Position numbers and translations under genes: made by a program. Under the pieces are notes generated by a model. That model worked only from the letters and a program-made list of their open reading frames with translations. It was not told the origin of the DNA and ran no database searches. Shown one piece after another: positions 15,769-27,837 of a DNA stretch of 64,000 nt. Source of the DNA: Nitrospirota bacterium (GTDB lineage Bacteria; Nitrospirota; Thermodesulfovibrionia; UBA6902; JAJYJJ01); contig JAJYJJ010000006.1 in NCBI GenBank assembly GCA_021789595.1, positions 75,747-139,746 on the forward strand, in the 5' to 3' direction. Numbering within the stretch: position 1 is the stretch's first letter; each line of letters opens with the position of its first letter.

Positions 15769-16062
15769 TTACTTATTATATTCCTTTAACACCTGATTAA
15801 CAATCCTTCTCGCAATCTCAAATGCTGCTGCAATCCTGATAATCTTTACATCTCCAAGCCCTTTGAATTCAAGGAACTTCTCCAACGGCTGGTTTGCCAT
15901 TCCTTTGAATGAGCCGAATTTATCAAGAATCTCTTTTGCAACTTCTTCGGCAGTTTTCCCTTTCGTACCAGTTGAGATTAGGATAGATAATAACTCCGCA
16001 TCTGTCAGAGATTCAGCGCCGAGTTCTCTCAGCTTACCGCCAGGATGCGTCCATGTCTTCAT
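15769..16062 (-). pseudogene. RadC N-terminal domain only (truncated radC)
   Basis: 97 aa matching the helical N-terminal domain of RadC/UPF0758: PGGKLRELGAESLTDAELLS, ILISTGTKGKTAEEVAKEIL and the helix-hairpin-helix FLEFKGLGDVKIIRIAAAFE. Intact RadC is about 225 aa and continues with a JAB/MPN domain (H-x-H...D); here the frame stops at EYNK and no MPN sequence follows. A good ribosome site (AGAGG) precedes the ATG, so a stub protein may still be made. Likely a relic at the edge of the island. Confidence 0.8.
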
Positions 16063-16253
16063 GTAAACCTCTTTAAGTATTCGATAACTTATGGGTAAAT
16101 TTTATACCATTAAATCTGTGTGGTCAATAAGACCGGAGATCGAGAATTCTGTTATAATCAATCGCTCCGTTTTAAGAGCATAGCACATCCACAACTAAAA
16201 TCTATTGTGGTCTTGTCTGAAAAAGTTGCGTTTTTGTCCAAAAATGAAGGATT

Positions 16254-17255
16254 TTATGCGACTGGAGGAGTTACATTCCTCAGAAACTCTGCGCTCTGCT
16301 CAGGCAGGGCAGTATTGATATACATGCCTGAGCCGAGCTCAAAACCTGCTGTCTTGGAAACCCTCGGTACTATACTGATATACCAGTGAAAGTATTCAGA
16401 CCCTGAATCCTCCGGGCTGTTGGAGCGGATGACATAGTTGAAGTCAGGATTATCAAGGCCATAATAGAGCTTTGACAGGGTTGTCTTCAGATTCCCGGCC
16501 AGGTCAGCTATCTCTTGTCCTGTTATGTCTGAGAAGGCTGCAAAATGCCTTTTTGGGAAGATCCATATGTGAAATGCAGACAGGGCAGCGTATGGTATAA
16601 AGGTAATAAAGTGCTCTGTCTCGAGGATAACCCTTATGCCGTCAGTTTTCTCATCCTCTATGGTCTTACACATAAGACATTGACCGGTTGTATCGAAGAA
16701 TCTCATGGCCTGTTCAAGTCTATCCCTTATATGGAAGGCGGTTAAAGGTGTGCCTATTATCTGCGAATGTGGGTGTTGCAGTGATGTCCCAGCACCCTCG
16801 CCGTGATTCTTGAATATTATGACATGCTCTATCCTCGGGTCATTGTATATATCCATGAACCGCCTCCTGTATGCGCCTATGATATTTTCTATCTGCCCTG
16901 TTGGCAGAAAGGCAGTGGTAAGATTGTGCATGGGTGTTTCTATCAATACATCATGAACCCCGACGCCACTTACATTATGCTTGAGCCCATCATTTATCCT
17001 TTCCCTTTGGCCTGTTCTTGAGAGTGCCGAAAACTTATTCGGCACAATGCGGATAAGCCACTGGTTGTCATGCTCAAGCCTGAATACCTCATCTGGGGTC
17101 TTTGCCTCATTGCCAGAACAAAACGGACATGTCTCGACATAAGGCGGCAGAACCTTTCTCTCAACTGTGGTTATGAAATCCTCTGGTCTTTTTGCCCTCT
17201 CTGTGGCAATGATAACCCATTCCTTTGTGATCAGATTTAATCTTAACTCAGGCAT
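16254..17255 (-). CDS. galT: Galactose-1-phosphate uridylyltransferase
   Basis: Exchanges UMP between UDP-glucose and hexose 1-phosphate. The 333-aa protein has the zinc-binding CPFCSGNE near residue 40, the catalytic HPHSQIIGTPL (H-x-H-x-Q) near residue 160, and FHWYISIVPR near the end. It is longer than ADP-sulfurylase-like relatives and fits GalT type 1. No other gal gene is adjacent; the divergently transcribed phosphohexomutase 170 bp away works on related sugar phosphates. Confidence 0.93.
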   Translation of the reverse strand: MPELRLNLITKEWVIIATERAKRPEDFITTVERKVLPPYVETCPFCSGNEAKTPDEVFRLEHDNQWLIRIVPNKFSALSRTGQRERINDGLKHNVSGVGVHDVLIETPMHNLTTAFLPTGQIENIIGAYRRRFMDIYNDPRIEHVIIFKNHGEGAGTSLQHPHSQIIGTPLTAFHIRDRLEQAMRFFDTTGQCLMCKTIEDEKTDGIRVILETEHFITFIPYAALSAFHIWIFPKRHFAAFSDITGQEIADLAGNLKTTLSKLYYGLDNPDFNYVIRSNSPEDSGSEYFHWYISIVPRVSKTAGFELGSGMYINTALPEQSAEFLRNVTPPVA

Positions 17256-17424
17256 GGATAAATCTTATCACGGAGACAATCAGGATGCAAATCCCTCTAA
17301 GGCCTGCCCTGATGCAGGGTTCTAACTGTATATCCGATACGCAGAAATATGCTACAATATGTCCGTTATTCTATGGAGATTATTGCAGGTGCTTTTAATA
17401 TAAAACAGCATCCGGAGGCAGTTT

Positions 17425-18810
17425 ATGATTAATAAGACTATCTTGAGACAATACGATATTAGAGGCGTATGGGGTAATGACCTTACAGAGGATGTCGCAT
17501 TTCAGATAGGACAGGGGTTCTCCACCTATCTGATAAGGAAACGCAATAAAGCCAACCTGAAGGTAAGTGTTGGAAGGGATGTAAGATTGAGTTCAAAACC
17601 ACTCAGAGACTCTCTGATAGAGGGTATCACATCTTCCGGGATCGATGTTGTTGACCTGGGTGTATGCCCCACACCACTTCAGTATTTCTCCATCTTCAGG
17701 CTTGGCCTTGATGGCGGTGTCATGATAACAGGCAGCCACAACCCGCCTGAATTCAATGGCTTCAAGCTATCTGTAGGCGAGGAGACTCTGTATGGAGATG
17801 AGATACAGGCAGTGGGAAGGATAATAGATGAAGGGATATTTGCCAGGGCAGATGGAAAAGGAGATGTAAGCCATTTCAATATCATTGATGAATATACAGG
17901 GTTTTTAAAGGGGCGTTTTAAAGAGATCAGAGGCCCAAAGGTCATCATTGATGCAGGAAACGGCACAGCAGGCTTAGTTGCACCGGATCTTCTCAGTGCC
18001 TTGGGATGCGATGTCACATGTCTATACTGCGAACCTGATGGCAGGTTCCCAAACCACCATCCTGACCCTGTGGTGGAGAAAAACCTCAAGGATCTGATCA
18101 GTGAGGTAAAAAATACAGGTGCAGATCTCGGCATTGGCTATGACGGCGATGCAGACAGGATTGGTGTAGTTGATAGTGACGGTGAGATTATATGGGGGGA
18201 CAAGTTGATGATAATATTCTCAAGGGATATATTGAGGGATAATCCTGGGGCAACCATCATCGGTGATGTAAAATGCTCCCAGAGCCTCTATGACGACATA
18301 AAATCCCACGGTGGAAACCCTATCATGTGGAAGACAGGGCATTCCCTGATAAAGGCAAAGCTGAAAGAGGAAAAGGCATTTCTTGCAGGAGAGATGTCAG
18401 GACATATATTCTTTTCTGATAGATATTTTGGATACGACGATGCCATATATGCAAGCTGCCGGCTGCTGCAGATACTCTTCAAGGCCGGGCCGCCTTTCAG
18501 TATAAAATCCCTCCTGAGAGGCGTTCCAAGGACATCGTCAACCCCTGAGATAAGATTCGATTGTCCTGATGATGTAAAATTCAGGGTTGTTGAAGATGCA
18601 AGAGAGGCATTCAAGGAATATCCATCGTCAACCATAGATGGCATAAGAATCCACTTTGACAATGGATGGGCACTTATAAGGGCATCAAACACACAGCCTG
18701 CCCTGGTCATGCGGTTTGAGGCAGCAGACGATGCCGAGCTAAAGAAGATAAGGGCATTTGTTGAAGAAAGACTGGACAGGATTCTGCAGCGATATAAAGG
18801 GATTCAATAG
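17425..18810 (+). CDS. Phosphomannomutase/phosphoglucomutase (AlgC-type)
   Basis: Interconverts hexose 6- and 1-phosphates for nucleotide-sugar and surface polysaccharide synthesis. The 461-aa protein shows all four domains: active-site phosphoserine in TGSHNPPEFNGFK, the Mg loop GYDGDADRIG, the sugar loop GEMSGHIFF and the phosphate loop RASNTQPALVMRFEA. The ATG follows GGAGGCAGTTT. Its stop codon is immediately followed, without a gap, by the stop of the convergent MerR gene. Confidence 0.93.
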   Translation: MINKTILRQYDIRGVWGNDLTEDVAFQIGQGFSTYLIRKRNKANLKVSVGRDVRLSSKPLRDSLIEGITSSGIDVVDLGVCPTPLQYFSIFRLGLDGGVMITGSHNPPEFNGFKLSVGEETLYGDEIQAVGRIIDEGIFARADGKGDVSHFNIIDEYTGFLKGRFKEIRGPKVIIDAGNGTAGLVAPDLLSALGCDVTCLYCEPDGRFPNHHPDPVVEKNLKDLISEVKNTGADLGIGYDGDADRIGVVDSDGEIIWGDKLMIIFSRDILRDNPGATIIGDVKCSQSLYDDIKSHGGNPIMWKTGHSLIKAKLKEEKAFLAGEMSGHIFFSDRYFGYDDAIYASCRLLQILFKAGPPFSIKSLLRGVPRTSSTPEIRFDCPDDVKFRVVEDAREAFKEYPSSTIDGIRIHFDNGWALIRASNTQPALVMRFEAADDAELKKIRAFVEERLDRILQRYKGIQ

Positions 18811-19251
18811 TTATTCGCCCTTCTTCAGATGCCTCTGCTTCCTGGAGAGATAAACTATACACTCATCGCAGCTCTTGCTTACCTCCCTCTGGCATATCAT
18901 CCTGTTTATCTCCCAGCAGGGTTTTGTCCTATCCACAAAAGAGCTGCATCTATCCCTTCTATCCTTTGGACATTCATTTATTTCCCAGCAGGGGGCGTAT
19001 TTAAGGAGGCGCTTCACCCCCTCAATGCTTATCTTTCTCTGATGTATGAGGTCCCTCAAACACCTGAGCCACTTTATGTCGTTTTCAGAGTAGAAGCGGT
19101 TTTTGTTTCTTCTTGCAGGGCTGACAAGACCGTGTTTCTCATACAACCTCAGTGTCTGGTCGGTTGTCCCTATAAGTTCGGCTGCTATGCCAATAGGATA
19201 AAGAGGCATCTGTTTTTTCTCTTCTTCTGTCAATTCTATTTTTTGCTTCAT
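18811..19251 (-). CDS. MerR-family regulator with two C-terminal CW cysteine motifs
   Basis: 146-aa protein. The N-terminal 70 residues are a MerR winged helix (IGIAAELIGTTDQTLRLYEK, then RRNKNRFYSENDIKWLRC). The C-terminus has two PCWE-type units: YAPCWEINECPKDRRDRC and KPCWEINRMICQRE, then SCDECIVY. The cysteine pattern suggests zinc or an iron-sulfur cluster as sensor, as in the two-CW domain. Start moved from TTG 19254 to ATG 19251, behind GGAGGGC. Divergent from the diguanylate cyclase, which it might control; targets unknown. Confidence 0.85.
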   Translation of the reverse strand: MKQKIELTEEEKKQMPLYPIGIAAELIGTTDQTLRLYEKHGLVSPARRNKNRFYSENDIKWLRCLRDLIHQRKISIEGVKRLLKYAPCWEINECPKDRRDRCSSFVDRTKPCWEINRMICQREVSKSCDECIVYLSRKQRHLKKGE

Positions 19252-19403
19252 CAAGCCCTCCAGATAATCTAAACTTTAGAATTATTAAACATGTTTATAT
19301 ATAAAAAATCAAGTGGTTTATCTTGCCTAAATTTTCTGGCCCATACTATTAAGGCCTTATTTATGCTATTATAGGCACATTGAAATAGAGGCAGCTAAAC
19401 TGT

Positions 19404-23161
<3,758 letters not shown>

Positions 23162-23208
23162 GGAAAACCTCCTAAAAAGATTTCTCTTCAAATCGGCAGA
23201 TAGGTTAA

Positions 23209-23238
23209 ATTAAATAACTTTGCTCTGGTATTTGTCAA
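23209..23238 (-). promoter_or_regulatory. Promoter of metK-ahcY
   Basis: Minus strand TTGACA (23238-23233), 18-base spacer, TTTAAT (23214-23209), about 47 bases before the metK ATG. The leader between is short and shows no SAM riboswitch. Confidence 0.6.
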
Positions 23239-23379
23239 GAAGTTTCAGCCAGGCAACAATATTTTAATTCATATGGATTTTGACAAACAATGATGCAAAT
23301 TGATAAGTTACCATATAGGAATATTGCTAAAAATGCAGCAATCCCATGTGTAACCTGTGTAATATGGAGAAATGTGTAT

Positions 23380-24318
23380 ATGGATAAAAGTGATGTTGCC
23401 GAGGATACCGCTGTGATACGCACTACAGTATCGCTGCGGAAGATGTTATGTCTTATGAGGCCTGTTGACCACCTCAACATATCATTTCTATCCTTTCTCC
23501 TGATCCTTACCCTTACCTTTAAAAAAAATCTTCCAATGTTTGATTATCTAATCTCCCTTTATAGCAGCCTGATTTTAATCCTTTTTATCCTCATCTATCT
23601 CAAGGGGAGATTTACCGGAAGACTCCTCATTGCCATCCATGAGATTATATTCCCACTAATGATTATAGTCCTGTGCTTCGATAGCCTCGGATATGTCGTC
23701 CACTACATAAACCCGGTTGATAAAGACCCGACCCTCATAAGGATAGACTACATGCTCTTTGGCACCAATCCCACGGTCTTTCTTGAACGGTTTGTAAATC
23801 CTCTATTAACCGATATTATGCAGCTTTCCTACAGCACATATTATTTTCTTCCTATAATATTCTGCCTTGCGCTTAAATTCCATAAAAAGCATGATGCCTT
23901 TGACAGGAGTGTTTTTCTGATAATACTCTGTTTTTATCTGTCATACATAGGTTACCTTATCTTCCCTGCCATAGGTCCCAGGTTTACACTCAACAGCCTT
24001 CAGTCCGTAGAGCTTAAAGGTTTCCTTGTAGGAGACATCATAAAGGAGACTCTTAATAGGCTTGAAGGGATAAAAAGGGATGCATTCCCAAGCGGCCATA
24101 CAGCCATAACAGTTGTGGTCATCTATCTTGCAGCAAGGTATGAAAGGCTGCTATTCAGGATTTATCTGCCTGCAGGCATTCTCCTTATAATCTCAACCGT
24201 CTATTGCAGGTATCACTATGTTATAGATGTGATTGCAGGTATTGCCCTTGCTGTAGTGAGCATATATATCGGAGAGAAATACTATAATATATGGTATAAA
24301 AAGAATAATCTCCCATGA
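23380..24318 (+). CDS. Membrane PAP2-family phosphatase
   Basis: About 312 aa with five or six hydrophobic segments and the PAP2 signature near the C-terminus: SGHTAITVVVIYLAARYERL and VYCRYHYVIDVIAG, with catalytic histidines. The family removes phosphate from lipid phosphates or undecaprenyl diphosphate; substrate not determinable. The track starts at 23290, but ATG 23380 follows ATGGAGAA and gives a more natural N-terminus. Its stop overlaps the response regulator ATG (ATGA), so it belongs to that operon. Confidence 0.85.
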   Translation: MDKSDVAEDTAVIRTTVSLRKMLCLMRPVDHLNISFLSFLLILTLTFKKNLPMFDYLISLYSSLILILFILIYLKGRFTGRLLIAIHEIIFPLMIIVLCFDSLGYVVHYINPVDKDPTLIRIDYMLFGTNPTVFLERFVNPLLTDIMQLSYSTYYFLPIIFCLALKFHKKHDAFDRSVFLIILCFYLSYIGYLIFPAIGPRFTLNSLQSVELKGFLVGDIIKETLNRLEGIKRDAFPSGHTAITVVVIYLAARYERLLFRIYLPAGILLIISTVYCRYHYVIDVIAGIALAVVSIYIGEKYYNIWYKKNNLP

Positions 24319-25004
24319 AGATTTTGATAGTAGAGGATGAAAAGAGGATTGCGGAGGTTGTAAGGGCATACCTGCAATCAGAGGGCTACTCTGTGGTATG
24401 GACAGACACTGGCATAAAGGCATTAGATGCCTTCAGCAGGCTCAGGCCTTCACTTGTAGTCCTTGACCTTTTGCTTCCTGATATGCCAGGCGAGGATGTG
24501 TGCAGGCAAATAAGGGAGACCTCTGATATCCCGATTATCATGATGACTGCAAAGAGCGCAGAGGAAGACAGGATAAAGGGACTTGGCATCGGCGCAGATG
24601 ATTATATAGTCAAACCCTTTAGTCCGAGAGAACTTGTGGCAAGGGTAAAGGCAGTGTTGAGAAGGACAAATAAGGATGAGGATATTGTCTTGAGCTTTAA
24701 CAAAGGGAGCCTTGTTATAGATGGCCAGGCCCACGAAGTAAGGGTATCCAGGGACACAAGGTCGCTTACGCCAATGGAATTTAAACTCCTGTTTTGTCTT
24801 GCAAGGAATCACGGAAAGGTTATGAGCCGCTCACAACTTATAGATGCGACCCAGGGCTATGAATTCGAAGGCTATGACAGGACGATAGACGCCCATATAA
24901 AAAATATACGACAGAAGATCGAGGCCGACCCAAAGAAACCTATTTTTATTCAGACCATATACGGTATTGGTTATAAGTTTACAGGAAGGCCTGATGCGGG
25001 TTAA
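24315..25004 (+). CDS. OmpR/PhoB-family response regulator
   Basis: 229 aa. Receiver domain with acidic EDEK, phospho-acceptor Asp in LVVLDLLLPDMPGED, Thr/Ser in IIMMTAKS and Lys in DYIVKPFSPREL; then a winged-helix domain ending YDRTIDAHIKNIRQKIEADP and VYGIGYKF-like sequence. Partner of the kinase that starts 11 bp before its stop. Likely targets include the envelope genes downstream. Confidence 0.95.
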   Translation: MKILIVEDEKRIAEVVRAYLQSEGYSVVWTDTGIKALDAFSRLRPSLVVLDLLLPDMPGEDVCRQIRETSDIPIIMMTAKSAEEDRIKGLGIGADDYIVKPFSPRELVARVKAVLRRTNKDEDIVLSFNKGSLVIDGQAHEVRVSRDTRSLTPMEFKLLFCLARNHGKVMSRSQLIDATQGYEFEGYDRTIDAHIKNIRQKIEADPKKPIFIQTIYGIGYKFTGRPDAG

Positions 25005-26331
25005 ATTTTTTATCGCATTCCTTAGCATAATCGTAGTTACCCTTATATCCAGCGTCCTTTACAGCAGGCTGATTTTAAGTGATATAAAGGATTATATGAA
25101 AGGCGCGATGGAGGATAAGGTATACATGATTACAGCCTCCATCGAGGCCGATTATGCAAGACACGGTTGGAATGGAGAATTCCTTAGAAAAGACACTATG
25201 TGGGCGCTTATGCTTGGTTACGATATAACAGTGAAGGGCATAAATGATGCCGTCATAATATCTACAGGGGATGTTTATGATAGCATAGACCTTGTGCTCA
25301 AAAGAAGATTGGAGGGGATGGGTATAGCCTTTAAGGCCGTGAATAAAAGACCGTATGAGCCCTATCCATTATTTGTCGAAGGGAATCAGGTCGGAACCCT
25401 TTATGCAAGACCTATAATGAGTCCGATAATTATTGAAAAGGGCGGTATACTTGAGCAAAGGGGGAGAAGTTTCCTCGTCTTTTCAATGCTTATAGTCGGT
25501 GTCATAGCTTTATTCTTTAGTGTCCTGCTTACACTGCATTTTACCAGCCCCATAAGGTCACTCACAAGGTCGTCAAGGGCTATCGGCCAGGGAGACTTCA
25601 GCCGGCGCGTGGATATAAGATCAGGAGACGAGCTTGGCGAGTTGTCATCTGCCTTCAACAATATGGCAGATGCCCTTCAGCGACAGGACAGGCTTAGAAG
25701 ACATCTCATGTCAAATGCTGCCCACGAATTAAGAACCCCCTTAACCATCATAAAAGGCCAGATTGAGGGCATGATAGACGGCGTTATCCCTCTGGACAGG
25801 GAGAAACTCAACAGCGTGTATGACGATGTTGAAAGGCTTGGTGGGCTTGTCAACGGGATTGAGGATCTGACAAGGGCAGAAGCAGGAAGGCTATCTGTAA
25901 ACAGGATTGAGGTAGATTTGGGAGAATTTCTCTCCGGTATTGTTGAACGGTTTAATCCATTATTTTTTAAAAAAGGTCTCTATCTGAATCTTAAGGCGTC
26001 TAATAAACTTAAGGCAAGGATAGACCCTGATAAGACAGAGCAGATCATTAATAATATTTTAAGTAACGCCCTTAAATTTACCGGGACAGGAGGCGTAGAA
26101 ATAGGGTATGAAAGGCAGGACAAGACCATCGTTGTATCTGTAAAGGACACAGGCATAGGAATAAATGAGGCTGACCTCCCCTTTATCTTTGAGCGGTTTT
26201 ATAAGACAGGAGAGGGTTTTGGTATAGGGCTGTCTATTGCAAAGGAATTGGCAGAGGCCCAGGCAGGGCAGATAAAGGTCGAAAGCGCAAAAGGGGCTGG
26301 TTCGACATTTACATTATACCTGCCAGTGTAA
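24994..26331 (+). CDS. Sensor histidine kinase (HAMP-HisKA-HATPase)
   Basis: 445 aa. Two membrane segments flank a periplasmic sensor of about 130 residues, then HAMP (SPIRSLTRSSRAIGQGDFSR), the phospho-His in SNAAHELRTPLTIIKGQIEG, N box NNILSNALKF, G1 DTGIGI and G2 GFGIGLSIAKEL. Start placed at ATG 24994, with GGAAGG upstream, inside the end of the regulator gene; the track start at 24967 would add nine residues from the regulator frame. BaeS/CpxA-like layout. Confidence 0.95.
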   Translation: MRVKFFIAFLSIIVVTLISSVLYSRLILSDIKDYMKGAMEDKVYMITASIEADYARHGWNGEFLRKDTMWALMLGYDITVKGINDAVIISTGDVYDSIDLVLKRRLEGMGIAFKAVNKRPYEPYPLFVEGNQVGTLYARPIMSPIIIEKGGILEQRGRSFLVFSMLIVGVIALFFSVLLTLHFTSPIRSLTRSSRAIGQGDFSRRVDIRSGDELGELSSAFNNMADALQRQDRLRRHLMSNAAHELRTPLTIIKGQIEGMIDGVIPLDREKLNSVYDDVERLGGLVNGIEDLTRAEAGRLSVNRIEVDLGEFLSGIVERFNPLFFKKGLYLNLKASNKLKARIDPDKTEQIINNILSNALKFTGTGGVEIGYERQDKTIVVSVKDTGIGINEADLPFIFERFYKTGEGFGIGLSIAKELAEAQAGQIKVESAKGAGSTFTLYLPV

Positions 26332-26357
26332 TCTTATTTCTCGGTTAATAAATCACA

Positions 26358-26633
26358 GTGTCTGAAAAGGATTACATAACAATAAAGATTAAGGTGCAGC
26401 CGAGGGCATCCCGCTCAGAGATAGTGGGCTGGCATGGTGACAGTATAAGGGTCAGGCTTGCTGCAGTGCCTGTTGATGGGAAGGCCAACATCGAGCTTGT
26501 AGAGCTTCTCTCTAAAAACCTCGGTGTTAAGAAATCCGATATAGACATAATTAGCGGAGAATTTGCAAAGACAAAACTTCTCAGGATTAAGGGCATTAAA
26601 GACCTGAATAGCCTGAACATAAAGCCTTCATAA
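26358..26633 (+). CDS. DUF167/YggU-family protein
   Basis: 91-aa protein beginning at GTG with KIKVQPRASRSEIVGWHGDS, IRVRLAAVPVDGKANIELVE and LLRIKG, the DUF167 pattern. A small conserved cytoplasmic alpha/beta protein of unknown role, often next to cell-division or proline-synthesis genes; here it follows the sensor kinase by 26 bp and is probably in the same transcript. Confidence 0.88.
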   Translation: MSEKDYITIKIKVQPRASRSEIVGWHGDSIRVRLAAVPVDGKANIELVELLSKNLGVKKSDIDIISGEFAKTKLLRIKGIKDLNSLNIKPS

Positions 26634-26706
26634 TTCCTTCAATATTTCGTGTTATCATTTCAGCATGATAAGGTCTACAGCAGAATCAGGCAGCAAAGAG
26701 ATATCT

Positions 26707-27048
26707 ATGAAGTGGGCACATGCCTTGTTTTTGCTTGTATCAGTATGTCTTTTTTCTTTTGTATTTTATGGCTACTCGTTTGCAGGGATGTCTAAAGACG
26801 TATATAGGTCTCCCTATGGTCTGTGTTGTCCAGGTTCGGGTAACTGCTATGGTGTTCAGAAGGGGCTTATGACCCAAAGGCAGGTCTATGATTTCATAAA
26901 GGACTACTATCGCAGAGAGAACCTCAGAATCGGGGCAATAAGGCCAGTAGGACCGTGGTTTTTTATGGTGGATATATTTAAGGGGGATAAGCAGATAGAC
27001 AGGGTTCTTATAGATAGACGGACAGGCAGGATAAGGACAACATATTAA
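26707..27048 (+). CDS. Small secreted protein of unknown function
   Basis: The track ORF begins at 26665, but the ATG at 26707 opens a proper signal peptide (KWAHALFLLVSVCLFSFVFY, cut after SFA). The mature part of about 90 residues has three cysteines (GLCCPGSGNC) and ends WFFMVDIFKGDKQIDRVLID then RRTGRIR, which resembles the strand-turn-strand of PepSY-like domains. I do not recognise a family. Context next to a Spy-like protein suggests an envelope role. Confidence 0.7.
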   Translation: MKWAHALFLLVSVCLFSFVFYGYSFAGMSKDVYRSPYGLCCPGSGNCYGVQKGLMTQRQVYDFIKDYYRRENLRIGAIRPVGPWFFMVDIFKGDKQIDRVLIDRRTGRIRTTY

Positions 27049-27114
27049 TGTATGAGTACCGGACATCGGAGAAAAACCCCGATGGACACTCTGACATTGG
27101 AGGAGGTGAGAGAA

Positions 27115-27147
27115 ATGATACGCAATAAATTTCTATATGTAAATTAA
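27115..27147 (+). other. Possible 10-codon leader ORF
   Basis: A very strong ribosome site (GGAGGAGGTGAGAG) precedes ATG ATA CGC AAT AAA TTT CTA TAT GTA AAT TAA. It lies between the secreted protein and the Spy-like gene, 55 bp before the latter's start. No attenuator hairpin is obvious. It could also be a decayed start of a lost gene. Confidence 0.3.
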
Positions 27148-27201
27148 ATACCTGATCTGTTCAGGTCAAAATCCATGTAACAACCAAAGGAGGATTAGGA
27201 G

Positions 27202-27753
27202 ATGAAAAGGTTTATGATTTTGTTCTTCTCACTGTTTCTTGTATTTGCCGTAATCGGCACAGGGGATGCTGTGATGAAGAGGCAGGCAGACAAAATGGCC
27301 CATGGCGGAATGATGGGCGGCGATATGGGGTGCGGCTGCATGGGTATGGGGATGATGGGCGACCCCGGTCATATCCTCAGGAATGCAAAGTTTCTTGGCC
27401 TTGATGCAAAACAGAAGACAGCTATTGGCGAGATAGTATTAAAGGCAAGGAAAGAGACGATAAAGAAGATGGCTGACCTTGAGATTGCAAGATTAGACCT
27501 GAAGGAGATTGTCAAAAAGGACCTCATTGACATGGATGCAGCCAAGGCCAAGATAAAACAGATAGAAGCCATAAAGTCCGATATGATGCTTGCACATATA
27601 GCGGATCTTGAGAAAATCAGGAATGTTCTAACTCCGGAACAGAGGGAAAAATTCAATGAGCTTATGGAAATGCCTATGATGGGGATGGGTGGAATGATGG
27701 GCAGAGGGATGATGGATAATATGCCCATGATGGATATGGGGAATCAGCCTTAG
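27202..27753 (+). CDS. Spy/CpxP-like periplasmic protein, methionine-rich
   Basis: 183 aa with a signal peptide (residues 1-23) and a helical core around EQREKFNELME and DLEIARLDLKEIVKKDLIDM, the LTxxQ-type layout of Spy/CpxP chaperones (LTPEQREKF). Both ends are Met/Gly-rich (GGMMGGDMGCGCMGMGMMG; MMGMGGMMGRGMMDNMPMMD), typical of copper- or silver-binding relatives. Probably a periplasmic chaperone or metal sponge controlled by the two-component system 1 kb upstream. Strong site AAAGGAGGATTAGGAG before the ATG. Confidence 0.85.
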   Translation: MKRFMILFFSLFLVFAVIGTGDAVMKRQADKMAHGGMMGGDMGCGCMGMGMMGDPGHILRNAKFLGLDAKQKTAIGEIVLKARKETIKKMADLEIARLDLKEIVKKDLIDMDAAKAKIKQIEAIKSDMMLAHIADLEKIRNVLTPEQREKFNELMEMPMMGMGGMMGRGMMDNMPMMDMGNQP

Positions 27754-27774
27754 ACCGCAAAGCAGAATATTTAG

Positions 27775-27811
27775 ATAAGGGGGGCTGATGTAAATCAGTC
27801 CCCCCTTTTGT
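27775..27811. terminator. Bidirectional hairpin terminator between the Spy-like gene and glnA
   Basis: AAGGGGGGCTGAT, loop GTAA, ATCAGTCCCCCCTTTT: a strong G+C stem with one bulged T followed by four T on the plus strand and preceded by AA on the other. It serves two convergent genes. Confidence 0.85.
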
Positions 27812-27837
27812 CAAACCCCAGCAATGCTGCCAGTAGA

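Noticed and set aside
15769-16062. Functional RadC
   Set aside because: The MPN/JAB domain is absent and no continuation in another frame is visible downstream.
23162-23260. SAM riboswitch upstream of metK
   Set aside because: The leader after the promoter is only about 40 bases and lacks the conserved junction sequences.
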